36,782 nucleotides of DNA from Phenylobacterium sp. (GTDB taxonomy: Bacteria; Pseudomonadota; Alphaproteobacteria; Caulobacterales; Caulobacteraceae): the NCBI GenBank assembly GCA_003136395.1, contig PLEH01000040.1, positions 1 to 36,782 on the forward strand, read 5' to 3'. Shown piece after piece: positions 8,296 to 16,353 of this stretch; within the stretch, counting starts at the first letter, position 1, and the number at the start of each line of letters is the position of its first letter. Under the pieces are notes generated by a model. The model saw only the letters and a program-made list of their open reading frames with translations. It made no database searches and was not told where the DNA came from. Position numbers and translations under genes: made by a program.

Positions 8296-8693
8296 CGTGG
8301 GCGTTCAGCCAGACGTCTGCCAACGGGTCTTGGAGAGGATGCCGTCCGGCCATGACTCGCTGGACTCGCTGGCGATGGCGATCAGGCCGACGCCGCAACC
8401 CCTAAGGTCATTGACGGTGGTCGTGACGCCGAAGCGCTTCGACGTGCGACATGAAAGGCGACACTTGGCGCAACGCAAAAAGCGAATAATTCTAGATCAT
8501 AAAAAGCGATAATCCCTGCCATCCTCGATGGCGGCAGGGATTGCGGTTGTGACGGGATGACAGATGGCCACGCCACAGGAGCGCTTGGCGAGCGCCCTTT
8601 AAGCGCTCCAGAAGGCCGGTCGCCAGACCATCCGGCCAAGGACCTGAGGGGCGAGGCCCTTCGGATTCACGCCGAAGCCTGAGCAGACGCGGT
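8296..8693. other. Intergenic gap between convergent kinase genes, hairpins only
   Basis: 398 bp without a convincing gene. It carries three palindromes: AATCCCTGCC/GGCAGGGATT (8511-8542), GAGCGCTT/AAGCGCTC (8579-8608) and CTTCGG/CCGAAG (about 8658-8676). The placement between two converging genes suits transcription termination. A locally AT-rich stretch lies at 8475-8515. Short open frames here lack start signals and protein-like composition. Confidence 0.6.
8496..8542 (-). terminator. Probable intrinsic terminator of the minus-strand hybrid kinase gene
   Basis: Read on the minus strand, a 10-bp perfect stem (AATCCCTGCC/GGCAGGGATT, 12-nt loop) is followed after ATCGC by a run of five T. 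It lies 150 bp after the kinase stop codon. The offset of the T run from the stem makes it less than ideal. Confidence 0.45.
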
Positions 8694-10835
8694 TCAGACG
8701 CGGGTGCGTTCCTTCTCCGGTTCCTCGTCCTCAGTGTTCAGGCTCAAGGCCTGCTGAACCCCCGCGATCAACGCCTGGGCGGTCACCGGCTTGGCGATGT
8801 GCAGGTCGGCGCCGGCCTCGGCGGCGGCCTCGCGGTGATGCTCCATGGCATTGGCGCTCAGCATCGCCACCGGAGTGCGCGGCCGTTGGGCATCGGCCCG
8901 TTCGTGGGCTCGCAGGGCCCGGATTGCGGCCAGCCCGTCCATCACCGGCATCTGCATGTCCATCAGGATCACGTCGTAGCTGCGGCGGCCGACCGCTTCG
9001 ACGGCCTCGGCGCCGTCGCAGGCGGTGTCGATCTCGATGCCGAAGGGGCTGAGGAGCGTCGTGATCAGCTCCCGGTTGACGGCGTTGTCCTCGACCACGA
9101 GCGCGCGGATCGGCCTATCGAGCGTGGGGCTGGCGTCGGGTTCGGCGGTCGCCGCCCACTCCTCGGCCCGGGGCAGGTCGACCTCGAACCAGAACACCGA
9201 GCCCTCGCCCGCGACGCTTGAGGCGCCGATCTGGCCGCCCATGGCCTCGACGATCTGCTTGGAGATCGCCAGGCCCAGGCCCGTCCCGCCGAATTGGCGC
9301 GAAACCGAGGCGTCGGCCTGGGTGAAGCGGGTGAACAGCGCGCCGATGTGCTCCTCGTCGATGCCGATGCCGCTGTCGCGCACCTCGACGCGCAGGCGGC
9401 AGCGATCGTCCTCGACCTGGCAGGTGAGCGCCAGCTCCACGGCGCCTTCGCGGGTGAACTTGATCGCGTTGGAGAGGAAATTGAGCAGCACCTGGCGCAG
9501 GCGCGGCGCGTCGCCGACCAGGGCGGGCGCATCCTCGTCGATGTGCGCGGTCAGAGTCAGGCCCTTGGCGGCGGCCTGGGCGGCGACGATCGCGGTGGCG
9601 GATCGGGCCATGGCGACCGGGTCGAAGGGTTCCGGATCGAGTTCGAAACCGCAGGCCTCCAGCTTCGAGAAGTCCAGCACGTCGCCGACCACGCCCAAGA
9701 GGGTCTGGCTGGCGTCATGAATCAGTCCGGCGTGGCGGGCGTCCTGCTCGGACATCGCCTTCGAGTCACGCAGCACGCCGGCGAAGCCGACGATGGCCGT
9801 GAGCGGCGTGCGCAGCTCGTGGGTCATGTTGGCCAGGAAGTCGGTCTTGGCCGCGGCGGCGGCTTCGGACCGCGCGACGGCCTCGATCAGCTCGCTCTCG
9901 AGCACCTTGCGACCGGTGACGTCGCGCGAGACCCCCAGGATGCGGCCGCTGCCGTCGTCCAGGCGCCGGAAGGTGGTCTCGGCCCAGATGACCGAGCCGT
10001 CCTTGGCGAAAACCCGGTATTCCAGGGTCTGGGGACCGGACTCCACCGACACGGCCTGGGTGAAGGCCTGGACCGACTCGGTGTCCTCGGGGTGCATGTA
10101 GGTGTAGTTCGACGTCTCGATGAGTTCCCCCGGCGAGAAGCCTAAGACGCGCTCGATGGAGGGTGAGACGTAGAGGCGCTGGTTGTCAGCGCTGGCGAGC
10201 GAGATGACGTCGGTGACGTTGTCGGCCAAGAGGCGGTAGCTCTGTTCGCTGTCGCGCAGGGCCTGGGTCGCCTGGTCGTAACGGCGGCGCGCGGCCATGG
10301 TCTGGCGGGCGCTGGAGATGGCGAAGCCGATGCTCAGCCCCAGGATCAACCATACCGGCAGGCTGTGCGGCACGGCGGGGCTGGGATTCGCCAGCGGGGT
10401 GATCAGCATCGCCGCGGCGGGGAACACTGTGGCCAGGACATAGCCCGCCCTCGACTGGTAGGCGTAGACTTGGGCGAATCCCATGACGGCGAGCCAGATC
10501 ACCACCCCGCAGATGGCGCCGGCGGCCGTCCCGGTGCGCCAGAAGAGGACGCCCAGCGCCACCCAGGCCATGGCCACGCCGACCAGGCAAACGACGTGCT
10601 GCACGCGGGCGGCTACGCTGACCTCACGTCCGAGGAACTGGTCGCGGGTCACGAACCAGCTGGCCAGGTCGATCCCGCCCGCCACGGCCGCCCAGGCCGC
10701 GCAGATGGGCCAGGGCAGGAAGGCGAGTGCGACCAGGCCGACCCCGAGCACGGCGGCCACGCGCAACGCGTACCCGCGGTGGGCGCCCGCCGCCAGCTCG
10801 TCGAGGCCCTGGTCGAAAAGGTTCAGGAGCTTCAT
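8694..10835 (-). CDS. Membrane PAS hybrid histidine kinase (TM region, PAS, HisKA, HATPase, REC)
   Basis: 713 aa from ATG 10835, which has AGAGGGG just upstream; TTG 10868 and ATG 10859 are alternatives. Residues about 25-175 hold five or six membrane helices. A PAS domain with PAC follows (about 197-310; YRVFAKDGSVIWAETTF, GVSRDVTGRK). HisKA has His339 (FLANMTHELRTPLTA). The HATPase has SNAIKFT, DSGIGID and GGTGLGLAIS. The receiver is complete: VVEDN, Asp626 in ILMDMQMPVMDG, LSAN, AKP. It is an ArcB/BarA-like layout without an HPt domain. The gene converges on the other hybrid kinase, whose membrane domain shares the LPWP-containing helix pattern, suggesting an old duplication with PAS gain or loss. 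Signal and partner are unknown. Confidence 0.94.
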   Translation of the reverse strand: MKLLNLFDQGLDELAAGAHRGYALRVAAVLGVGLVALAFLPWPICAAWAAVAGGIDLASWFVTRDQFLGREVSVAARVQHVVCLVGVAMAWVALGVLFWRTGTAAGAICGVVIWLAVMGFAQVYAYQSRAGYVLATVFPAAAMLITPLANPSPAVPHSLPVWLILGLSIGFAISSARQTMAARRRYDQATQALRDSEQSYRLLADNVTDVISLASADNQRLYVSPSIERVLGFSPGELIETSNYTYMHPEDTESVQAFTQAVSVESGPQTLEYRVFAKDGSVIWAETTFRRLDDGSGRILGVSRDVTGRKVLESELIEAVARSEAAAAAKTDFLANMTHELRTPLTAIVGFAGVLRDSKAMSEQDARHAGLIHDASQTLLGVVGDVLDFSKLEACGFELDPEPFDPVAMARSATAIVAAQAAAKGLTLTAHIDEDAPALVGDAPRLRQVLLNFLSNAIKFTREGAVELALTCQVEDDRCRLRVEVRDSGIGIDEEHIGALFTRFTQADASVSRQFGGTGLGLAISKQIVEAMGGQIGASSVAGEGSVFWFEVDLPRAEEWAATAEPDASPTLDRPIRALVVEDNAVNRELITTLLSPFGIEIDTACDGAEAVEAVGRRSYDVILMDMQMPVMDGLAAIRALRAHERADAQRPRTPVAMLSANAMEHHREAAAEAGADLHIAKPVTAQALIAGVQQALSLNTEDEEPEKERTRV

Positions 10836-10993
10836 GATCCCCTCTTGTGCGCGGATCATTCCAGACAACCCTTAATTCCGGATAAGCTTCCGCCGGATTG
10901 CCCGGCGGGCTGGCCAAACCCGCATTCGTCCCCCACATCGGACGGGCCGGCGCGCACGGCGCGCGCCTGGAACCACCACGGAAAGCCTGATCC

Positions 10994-11890
10994 ATGTCCG
11001 AAGCCGCCGCCTACGTTCCCCCCACCGTCTGGACCTGGAACAAGGAGAACGGCGGCCGGTTCGCCAACATCAACCGCCCGATCGCAGGCGCGACCCACGA
11101 CAAGGACCTGCCGGTCGGCAGGCATCCCCTGCAGCTCTATTCGCTGGCGACCCCCAACGGGGTGAAGGTGACGGTGATGCTGGAAGAGCTCCTGGCGCTG
11201 GGGCACACAGGCGCGGAATACGACGCCTGGCTGATCAATATCGGCGCCGGCGACCAGTTCGGCTCCGGCTTCGTGGCCATCAACCCCAACTCCAAAATCC
11301 CGGCGCTTCTGGACCGCAGCGGCCCTGAGCCGATCCGGGTGTTCGAGTCGGGCGCGATCCTGGTCCACCTGGCCGAGAAATTCGGCGAATTCCTGCCGAC
11401 CGCGCCCGGACCGCGCGCCGAGTGCATGTCGTGGGTTATGTGGCTGATGGGCGCCGCGCCCTTCCTGGGCGGCGGGTTCGGCCACTTCTACGCCTATGCG
11501 CCCTCGAAGATGGAGTACCCCATCGACCGCTACGCCATGGAGGTGAAGCGCCAGATGGACGTGCTGGACCGCCGGCTGGCGGAGAGCGAGTATCTGGCGG
11601 GCCCCGAGTACACCATCGCCGACATGGCCACATGGCCCTGGTACGGGGCGCTGGCCAAGGGGGTGCTCTACGAGTCGGGGACCTTCCTTTCGGTGAGCGA
11701 CTACAAGCACGTCCAGCGCTGGACCGACCAGATCGCCCAGCGCCCGGCGGTGAAGCGCGGCCGCATGGTCAACCGCGCCTTCGGCGACCCGGCAAGCCAG
11801 CTCATCGAGCGGCACGAGGCCAGCGACTTCGAGACCAAGACCCAGGACAAGGTCCTGGCGGCGAAGGCGGCGGAAGAGGCGTCGTCCTAG
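10994..11890 (+). CDS. yghU: Glutathione S-transferase, YghU type
   Basis: 298 aa. The sequence follows the YghU/disulfide-bond reductase-like family closely from end to end: VWTWNKENGGRFANINRPIA near the N-terminus, LPVGxHPLQLYSLATPNG, the thioredoxin-like domain with NPNSKIPAL (cis-Pro) and RVFESGAIL (Glu-Ser glutathione site), then an all-helical C-terminal domain with GAAPFLGGGFGHFY and YTIADMAxWPW. Known relatives bind two glutathione molecules and reduce disulfides or peroxides in the cytoplasm; activity here is inferred from the family. It stands alone, starts at ATG 10994 and ends tail to tail, with a few bases of overlap, against a small minus-strand gene. Confidence 0.93.
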   Translation: MSEAAAYVPPTVWTWNKENGGRFANINRPIAGATHDKDLPVGRHPLQLYSLATPNGVKVTVMLEELLALGHTGAEYDAWLINIGAGDQFGSGFVAINPNSKIPALLDRSGPEPIRVFESGAILVHLAEKFGEFLPTAPGPRAECMSWVMWLMGAAPFLGGGFGHFYAYAPSKMEYPIDRYAMEVKRQMDVLDRRLAESEYLAGPEYTIADMATWPWYGALAKGVLYESGTFLSVSDYKHVQRWTDQIAQRPAVKRGRMVNRAFGDPASQLIERHEASDFETKTQDKVLAAKAAEEASS

Positions 11891-12018
11891 ACGGGGCTGT
11901 AGCCGGTCGAAAACAGCGCGATCGAGACGGCCGCGAACCCGCTGCTCAGGACGAACAGACCGATGGCCCAGGGCGACGGACGGGGCCTTCGCGGCGCCGG
12001 GGTGTTCGTCATGGCCAT
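11887..12018 (-). CDS. Small membrane protein, 43 aa
   Basis: A short reading frame begins at ATG 12018, preceded by a near-perfect ribosome site (CAGGAG, then CC, then ATG). A second in-frame ATG is at 12012. The product has a basic, Pro-rich N-terminus (about residues 5-16), a single hydrophobic helix (AIGLFVLSSGFAAVSIALFS) and a short polar end. The stop lies inside the last codons of the YghU gene on the other strand. I do not recognise a family. Strong SD plus a clean TM segment make it more likely real than chance. It would sit in the inner membrane. Confidence 0.55.
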   Translation of the reverse strand: MAMTNTPAPRRPRPSPWAIGLFVLSSGFAAVSIALFSTGYSPV

Positions 12019-12129
12019 GGCTCCTGAACGCTGAACGCTCCGGCAGACTTGAATCGTCGGCTTGAACGGCGGCTGAACGGGTCCGTCAGGGTGATTGCGG
12101 CGGCCTTAACCAGGCCAGCGCGGCGAGCG

Positions 12130-12405
12130 TCAGGCCCTTACGCCGAACCGTTCCGCGGCGCGGGCCTTGGCCTTCTGGGCCTCGGTCTCGCGGTCGCGCG
12201 GCGGGGCCTGGGTCTCCAGCGAGGTCAAAAGTCGCCGCTCGGCGGCGAACACCTCCTCGATGGCGGCGTTGAAGGCCGCCTCATTGGCCCTGGAGGGCGC
12301 ATTGAACCCGGAGAGCTTGCGGACGAACTGCAGCGAGGCGGCCCGGATCTCCTCGTCGGTGGCCGGCGGGTCGAAGTTGAACAGGGTCTTGATGTTGCGG
12401 CACAT
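12130..12405 (-). CDS. DUF2277 domain protein
   Basis: 91 aa from ATG 12405, with GGAGG ten bases upstream; the longer frame from 12432 adds nine unlikely residues. The whole protein matches the DUF2277 pattern: MCRNIKTLFNFDPPATDEEI, then AASLQFVRKLSGFNAPS and the N-A-FNAAIEEV segment, followed by a charged tail. The family is widespread in bacteria and small; its function is not known. The conserved CRNIK start with its Cys and the FVRKxSG motif are intact. It is divergent from the methyltransferase-like gene at 12489, with only 83 bp between start codons, so the promoters must be back to back there. Confidence 0.88.
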   Translation of the reverse strand: MCRNIKTLFNFDPPATDEEIRAASLQFVRKLSGFNAPSRANEAAFNAAIEEVFAAERRLLTSLETQAPPRDRETEAQKAKARAAERFGVRA

Positions 12406-12488
12406 GGGCTGGGGCCTCCGGGTCGGGAGCACGATAGCGCCATGGGCCTGCGGTGGCCTAGACTGTCCGCAAAAGGGGAGGCGAGATC

Positions 12489-13238
12489 ATGAGGCGTTTT
12501 CGAGGGGCCGTGCTGGCCCTCACGGTCATCGCTCTGGGCGCGGGTGGCGCGCTGGCCCAGCCGCCGAAGTTCGACATCCGCTCGCCCGTCGACCCGTCGC
12601 GGGGCGACGCGCTCAGCAATCCGGAGTTCAAGGGCCCGGAGGTCCTGAAGTTCATCGGGGTGAAGACGGGCGACCGCGTCGCCGACATCTTCTCCGGGCG
12701 CTTCACTACCGCGCTCGCGGGCGTCGTGGGGCCGACGGGCCGGGTCTACGCCTTCGTTCCTGAGGAGGCGATCAAGATCCACCCGGAGCTGCGCGACATG
12801 CTGTCGGGCCGCGCCAAGGACCCGGCCTATGTGAACGTGGAGACCACCACCGCGCCGATCGAAGGCATGGTGCTGCCGGACAAGCTCGACGCGGTGTTCA
12901 TCCGCCAGAACTACCATGACCTGCATGTGCGCTTCATGGGCCCGGCCGACGTGCCGGCCTTCAACCGCAAGGTCTTCGCGGCCCTCAAGCCCGGCGGCGT
13001 CTATGTGGTGCTGGACCATGTGGCCGCGCCCGGCGGCGAGGTGAACCAGGTCGCCAACCGCCTGCACCGCATCGACCCGGCGACGGTGAAGGCCGAGGTG
13101 GAGGCCGCGGGCTTCAAGCTCGACGCGGAGAGCGCGGTCCTGGCCAACCCGGCCGACGCCCACGACAAGATGGTCCTGGAGACCTCGATCCTGGGGAAGA
13201 CCGACCAGTTCCTGCTGCGGTTCAGGAAGCCGAGGTAG
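12489..13238 (+). CDS. Exported class I SAM-methyltransferase-like protein
   Basis: 249 aa with a clear Sec signal peptide (residues 1-23, ending GGALAQ). The mature part is a Rossmann-type methyltransferase fold: the glycine motif region is GVKTGDRVADIFSGRFTTALAGVVG, and a later strand plus motif is FAALKPGGVYVVLDH. The family is annotated as a methyltransferase with an export signal and occurs in many Proteobacteria. SAM is not expected in the periplasm, so its chemistry is unclear. Motif I has FSGRF rather than the usual GxGxG, which may weaken cofactor binding. AAAAGGGGAGGCG about eight bases before ATG 12489 supports the start. A strong palindrome follows the stop. Confidence 0.8.
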   Translation: MRRFRGAVLALTVIALGAGGALAQPPKFDIRSPVDPSRGDALSNPEFKGPEVLKFIGVKTGDRVADIFSGRFTTALAGVVGPTGRVYAFVPEEAIKIHPELRDMLSGRAKDPAYVNVETTTAPIEGMVLPDKLDAVFIRQNYHDLHVRFMGPADVPAFNRKVFAALKPGGVYVVLDHVAAPGGEVNQVANRLHRIDPATVKAEVEAAGFKLDAESAVLANPADAHDKMVLETSILGKTDQFLLRFRKPR

Positions 13239-13258
13239 GGGGCTGCCACGGACCAGGC

Positions 13259-13290
13259 GGCGGGTGCGGCGGTCACCACCCGCCTCTTGC
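13259..13290 (+). terminator. Hairpin after the methyltransferase-like gene
   Basis: Perfect 8-bp stem GGCGGGTG (13259-13266) / CACCCGCC (13277-13284) with a 10-nt loop, followed by TCTT. It ends just before the predicted -35 box of the SRP RNA and could insulate the two units. Confidence 0.5.
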
Positions 13291-13315
13291 CCTAGCGCGC
13301 CCCATCCTCCATATC
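13287..13315 (+). promoter_or_regulatory. Predicted sigma-70 promoter of the SRP RNA
   Basis: TTGCCC (13287-13292), a 17-bp spacer and CATATC (13310-13315) stand eight bases before the first paired base of the SRP RNA. Spacing is ideal; the boxes match the consensus moderately. Confidence 0.5.
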
Positions 13316-13322
13316 CCCTCGC

Positions 13323-13416
13323 GGAGATCGGCGGCGGGCGGACGCTTCGCCAACCTGGTCAGGGCCGGAAGGCAGCAGCCACAACGAATTCCGTTCCGGG
13401 TCGCCGTTCGGTCTCC
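13323..13416 (+). ncRNA. ffs: Signal recognition particle RNA, small bacterial (4.5S) type
   Basis: The invariant SRP helix-8 motif is present: GGTCAGG, then CCGGAAGG, then AGCAGCC within 13357-13380. Flanks fold into one long hairpin. The outermost pairs are GGAGA (13323-13327) with TCTCC (13412-13416), continuing through TCGG/TCGG-type, CGGC/GCCG and GGCGG/TCGCC pairs. That gives about 94 nt, the size of alphaproteobacterial 4.5S RNA. It binds Ffh and directs membrane proteins to the translocon. Position directly upstream of dnaX is a known conserved arrangement. Exact ends are estimated from pairing (give or take five bases). Confidence 0.92.
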
Positions 13417-13443
13417 ACCCATCCTTCGCTCTTCGAGCTTCGG

Positions 13444-13458
13444 AGGGCGGGCCCTTTT
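13444..13458 (+). terminator. Weak intrinsic terminator after the SRP RNA
   Basis: AGGG-CGGG-CCCT followed by TTT; two preceding G can extend the stem by G-T pairs. Short, but correctly placed 28 bp after the RNA. Confidence 0.35.
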
Positions 13459-13484
13459 CCCCAGCATTCGAAACTGCTCGTCAT

Positions 13485-13593
13485 GGCCCGGCTTGTCCGG
13501 GCCACCCATGATCTCCGTGTCGACAGGAGAACGTGGCGGCGGCGTGCGCACCCGGCGTCTCGGTGATCATAGGTCCCCCGGACAAGCCGGGGG
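13485..13593. repeat. Pair of inverted REP-like palindromes between SRP RNA and dnaX
   Basis: GGCCCGG-CTTGT-CCGGGCC (13485-13503), preceded by CGTCAT, and CCCCCGG-ACAAG-CCGGGGG (13575-13593), followed by ATGACG, are two copies of one repeat in opposite orientation. This CGTCATGGCCCGGCTTGTCCGGGCC family is common between genes in alphaproteobacteria. The 259-bp interval from the SRP RNA to dnaX holds nothing else I can support. Confidence 0.7.
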
Positions 13594-13674
13594 ATGACGA
13601 TCAGGAGGGGATAACGGGCGTGCGCCCCACTTTCGCATGGCGCGGTGGCCGGGCGATCTCTTACATGTAGGTCC

Positions 13675-15510
13675 ATGGGCGACGACGACCTGATCCCGGA
13701 CGATTCTGACGCTCCGCCCCCTGAAGCTGAAGGGGGGCGTGACCCCAACGCGCCCGACATGTTCGGCGGGGCTCCGACGATGAGCGGCGAGGACGCCTCG
13801 GCGGCCTATACGGTTATCGCGCGGAAGTACCGGCCCAAGACCTTCGACGACCTCTATGGCCAGGAAGCCATGGTGCGGACGCTGAAGAACGCGTTTTCGT
13901 CGGGGCGGATCGCGCACGCCTTCATGCTGACCGGCGTGCGCGGCGTCGGGAAGACCACGACGGCGCGGCTGCTGGCCCGCGCGCTCAACTACGAGAGCGA
14001 GACGATCCACGAGCCGACGCTCGACCTGGCGGTGGAGGGCGTCCACTGCAAGTCGATCATCGAGGGGCGGCACATGGATGTGCTGGAGCTCGACGCGGCC
14101 TCGCGCACCAAGGTCGACGAGATGCGCGAGCTCCTGGACGGGGTGCGCTATGCGCCCACCTCGGCGCGCTACAAGGTCTACATCATCGACGAAGTGCACA
14201 TGCTCTCGACGCAGTCGTTCAATGCCCTGTTGAAGACGCTGGAGGAGCCGCCGCCGCACGCCAAGTTCATCTTCGCCACCACCGAGATCCGCAAGGTTCC
14301 GGTGACCATCCTGTCGCGGACCCAGCGGTTCGACCTCAGGCGCGTGGAGCCCGACGTGATCGTCAGGAACCTGGAGATGATCTCCGAGGCGGAAGGCGCG
14401 CGGGTGGAGGCCGACGGGCTGATGCTGATCGCGCGGGCCGCCGAGGGCAGCGTGCGCGACGCCCAGTCGATGCTGGACCAGGCCATCGTGCAGGCCGAGC
14501 CCGGCCAGACGGTCACGGCGGCGACGATCCGCGACATGCTGGGGCTCGCGGACCGGGCCCAGACGATCTCGCTCTTCGAGCAGGTGATGCGCGGCGAGGC
14601 GGGGCCGGCGATCGAGACCTTCCGCACGCTCTATGGCTACGGCGCCAATCCCGACCAGGTGATGCTGGACCTGATGGACCACTGCCACGGGGCCTCGGTG
14701 GCCAAGGCCGTCGGGCCGGCGGCGCTGATCATGCCGAAAGACCAGGCGCAGCGGCTGGCGGCGGTGGGCGCCGCGGTCTCGGCCGGGACGCTCTCGCGCC
14801 TGTGGCAACTGATGCTGAAGGCCTATGGCGAGGTGCGCCAGGCGCCGGACGCCGCGGCCGCCACCGACATGGCGCTGATCCGGCTCGCCTATGCCGCCGA
14901 CCTGCCGGGGCCGGAGGAGGCCCTGAAGCGGCTGCAGGCCGGCGACCCGGCGTCGTCGCCTGGGCCGGCCTCGCAGGGCGGGGGCCCCGGCGGTGGCGGT
15001 GGAAGATCGTCCGCATCGGCCGGCGGTGGCGGGGCGACGGTGGCGCGGGGGTTCGCGGCGCCGCAGCCGCAGTCCTCGGCCGAGCCGGTGGCCGTGCTCA
15101 ACACCTTCGAGGACATGCTGGCGCTGATCGAGAAGAAGCGGGACATCTCGCTGAAGCTCGACGTGGAACGCTATGTCCGGCCGATCAGCTTCAGGCCGGG
15201 CGCCATCGAATATGAGGCCGCGCCGGGCACCCCCAACAACCTCGCCCAGCGGCTGGTGGGGCGGCTGAAGGACTGGACGGGCGAGCGCTGGCTGATCGCC
15301 GCCCAGGGCGGCGGCGGGGCTGAGAGCCTCTGGGAGCGCCAGAAACGCGAGGAGCGCGAGGTGCGCGCCGAGATCGAGCAGGACCCCTTCGTGCTGGCGG
15401 TGATGAAGACCTTCCCGGGCGCGGAGATCGTGGGCGTGCGGACCCTCGCCCAGGCCGAGGCGCCGGAGGGCTCTGCGACGGAGGCGGAGGGGGACGACGA
15501 TGAGGACTAG
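13675..15510 (+). CDS. dnaX: DNA polymerase III subunit gamma/tau
   Basis: 611 aa from ATG 13675; a GTG at 13645 in frame is less likely. After an acidic, Pro-rich leader of about 45 residues comes the clamp-loader ATPase. Walker A is GVRGVGKT (87-94), Walker B ends IIDEVH (about 171-175), and a sensor/arginine-finger region follows with LSRTQRF. The usual four-cysteine zinc module is largely lost (one Cys in GVHCKSI), as in related alphaproteobacteria from memory. A Gly-rich linker lies at about 435-458, then the tau-type C-terminal domain that contacts polymerase and helicase. In Caulobacter the shorter gamma form comes from ClpXP trimming, and a Gly-rich linker here would fit that. The stop overlaps the cupin gene start. 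Confidence 0.96.
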   Translation: MGDDDLIPDDSDAPPPEAEGGRDPNAPDMFGGAPTMSGEDASAAYTVIARKYRPKTFDDLYGQEAMVRTLKNAFSSGRIAHAFMLTGVRGVGKTTTARLLARALNYESETIHEPTLDLAVEGVHCKSIIEGRHMDVLELDAASRTKVDEMRELLDGVRYAPTSARYKVYIIDEVHMLSTQSFNALLKTLEEPPPHAKFIFATTEIRKVPVTILSRTQRFDLRRVEPDVIVRNLEMISEAEGARVEADGLMLIARAAEGSVRDAQSMLDQAIVQAEPGQTVTAATIRDMLGLADRAQTISLFEQVMRGEAGPAIETFRTLYGYGANPDQVMLDLMDHCHGASVAKAVGPAALIMPKDQAQRLAAVGAAVSAGTLSRLWQLMLKAYGEVRQAPDAAAATDMALIRLAYAADLPGPEEALKRLQAGDPASSPGPASQGGGPGGGGGRSSASAGGGGATVARGFAAPQPQSSAEPVAVLNTFEDMLALIEKKRDISLKLDVERYVRPISFRPGAIEYEAAPGTPNNLAQRLVGRLKDWTGERWLIAAQGGGGAESLWERQKREEREVRAEIEQDPFVLAVMKTFPGAEIVGVRTLAQAEAPEGSATEAEGDDDED

Positions 15511-16036
15511 GCTTCTTGCCTCCGCGCGAGCGGAGGCGTTCGGATTGGGAACCGCGGAAGACGCGGAAAGCGCGGAAAACGCCGGTGGAGGCGTCCGCGA
15601 ATTCAGCGTCTTCCGCGGTCTATTGATCGGCGCCTGCGGCGCCCTCGGCGTGGCCGGCTCGGCCTGGGCCCAGCCGGCGCCGCCGCTGATCAACGAGCCG
15701 GTGGCGATCGCGCCGGGGTTCGACGCGCACATGCAGATCGTCAACATACCGCCGGTCGGCGACGGCCCCCTGACGACGGCCGGCCAGAGGGGCCATCGGC
15801 ATCCGGCCTCGACCTATGCCTATGTGTCGAAGGGCGCGGTGATCAATCGGCTGGGCGACCAGCCGGAGAAGCGCATCGAGGCCGGCCAGGCCTGGTCTGA
15901 AACCCCGGGGCAGCCGCACTATATCGTCAACGCCAGCCGCACCGAGCCCGCCCAGCTGGTGGTCGTGCAGATCGCCAGGGCGGGGACGACCGCGATGACC
16001 GAACCGATGCCGCAGACGAAGGAGCCGGCCAAGTGA
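15500..16036 (+). CDS. Exported cupin-like protein with repeat-derived N-terminal extension
   Basis: 178 aa if it starts at ATG 15500, inside the dnaX end. Residues about 37-58 form a hydrophobic signal segment (FRGLLIGACGALGVAGSAWA). The mature part is a small cupin: HRHPASTYAYVSKGAVINRL, then QAWSETPGQPHYIVNASR, the two cupin motifs, with plausible metal His residues. Such proteins are annotated as cupin-domain proteins of unknown substrate. The first 36 residues are encoded by a known-type intergenic repeat (AEDAESAENAGG), so the functional start may be further down, for instance at TTG near 15623. The stop overlaps the ybaB GTG start by four bases, so it is coupled to ybaB-recR. Confidence 0.75.
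   Translation: MRTRLLASARAEAFGLGTAEDAESAENAGGGVREFSVFRGLLIGACGALGVAGSAWAQPAPPLINEPVAIAPGFDAHMQIVNIPPVGDGPLTTAGQRGHRHPASTYAYVSKGAVINRLGDQPEKRIEAGQAWSETPGQPHYIVNASRTEPAQLVVVQIARAGTTAMTEPMPQTKEPAK
15552..15618. repeat. Palindromic repeat lying inside the cupin reading frame
   Basis: CCGCGGAAGACGC (15552-15564) and GCGTCTTCCGCGG (15606-15618) are perfect 13-bp inverted arms. Between them are further CGCGGAAA direct units. The repeat is read in frame. Confidence 0.8.
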
Positions 16037-16353
16037 AAGACCTCGGCTCGCTGATGAAGCAGGCTCAGGCCATGCAGGAGAAGCTGGGCGCCGCCCAGGC
16101 TGAGCTGGAACAGCTGGTGCTGCTGGGCCAGGCCGGCGACGGGCTGGTGAAGGTGACGCTGAAGGGCACGGGCCAGATCACCCGCGTGGATATCGACGAG
16201 AGCCTGATGGCGCCCGGCGAGGCCGAGCTGGTCGGCGATCTCGTGGCCGCCGCCCACGCCGACGCCAAGCGCCAGCTCGACACCCGCTCGGCCGAACTGA
16301 TGCAGAAGGCCGCCGGCCCGCTGGCCGGCATGCCCGGCATGCCGAAGTTCTGA
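16033..16353 (+). CDS. ybaB: YbaB/EbfC family nucleoid-associated protein
   Basis: 106 aa, GTG start overlapping the cupin stop. It has the family layout: a helical N-terminus ([24 protein letters not shown]), a central beta sheet ([24 protein letters not shown]) and a C-terminal helix ([23 protein letters not shown]). The product forms dimeric tweezer-like particles that bind DNA. The gene sits directly between dnaX and recR in very many bacteria, which fixes the identity. The end with repeated GMPGMP is typical. The stop overlaps the recR start by one base (TGATG), so translation is coupled. Confidence 0.95.
   Translation: MKDLGSLMKQAQAMQEKLGAAQAELEQLVLLGQAGDGLVKVTLKGTGQITRVDIDESLMAPGEAELVGDLVAAAHADAKRQLDTRSAELMQKAAGPLAGMPGMPKF

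Noticed and set aside
13567..15747. 726-aa minus-strand frame over dnaX
   Set aside because: Shadow of a GC-rich gene: His/Arg/Gly-rich with no domain, while dnaX on the plus strand is certain.
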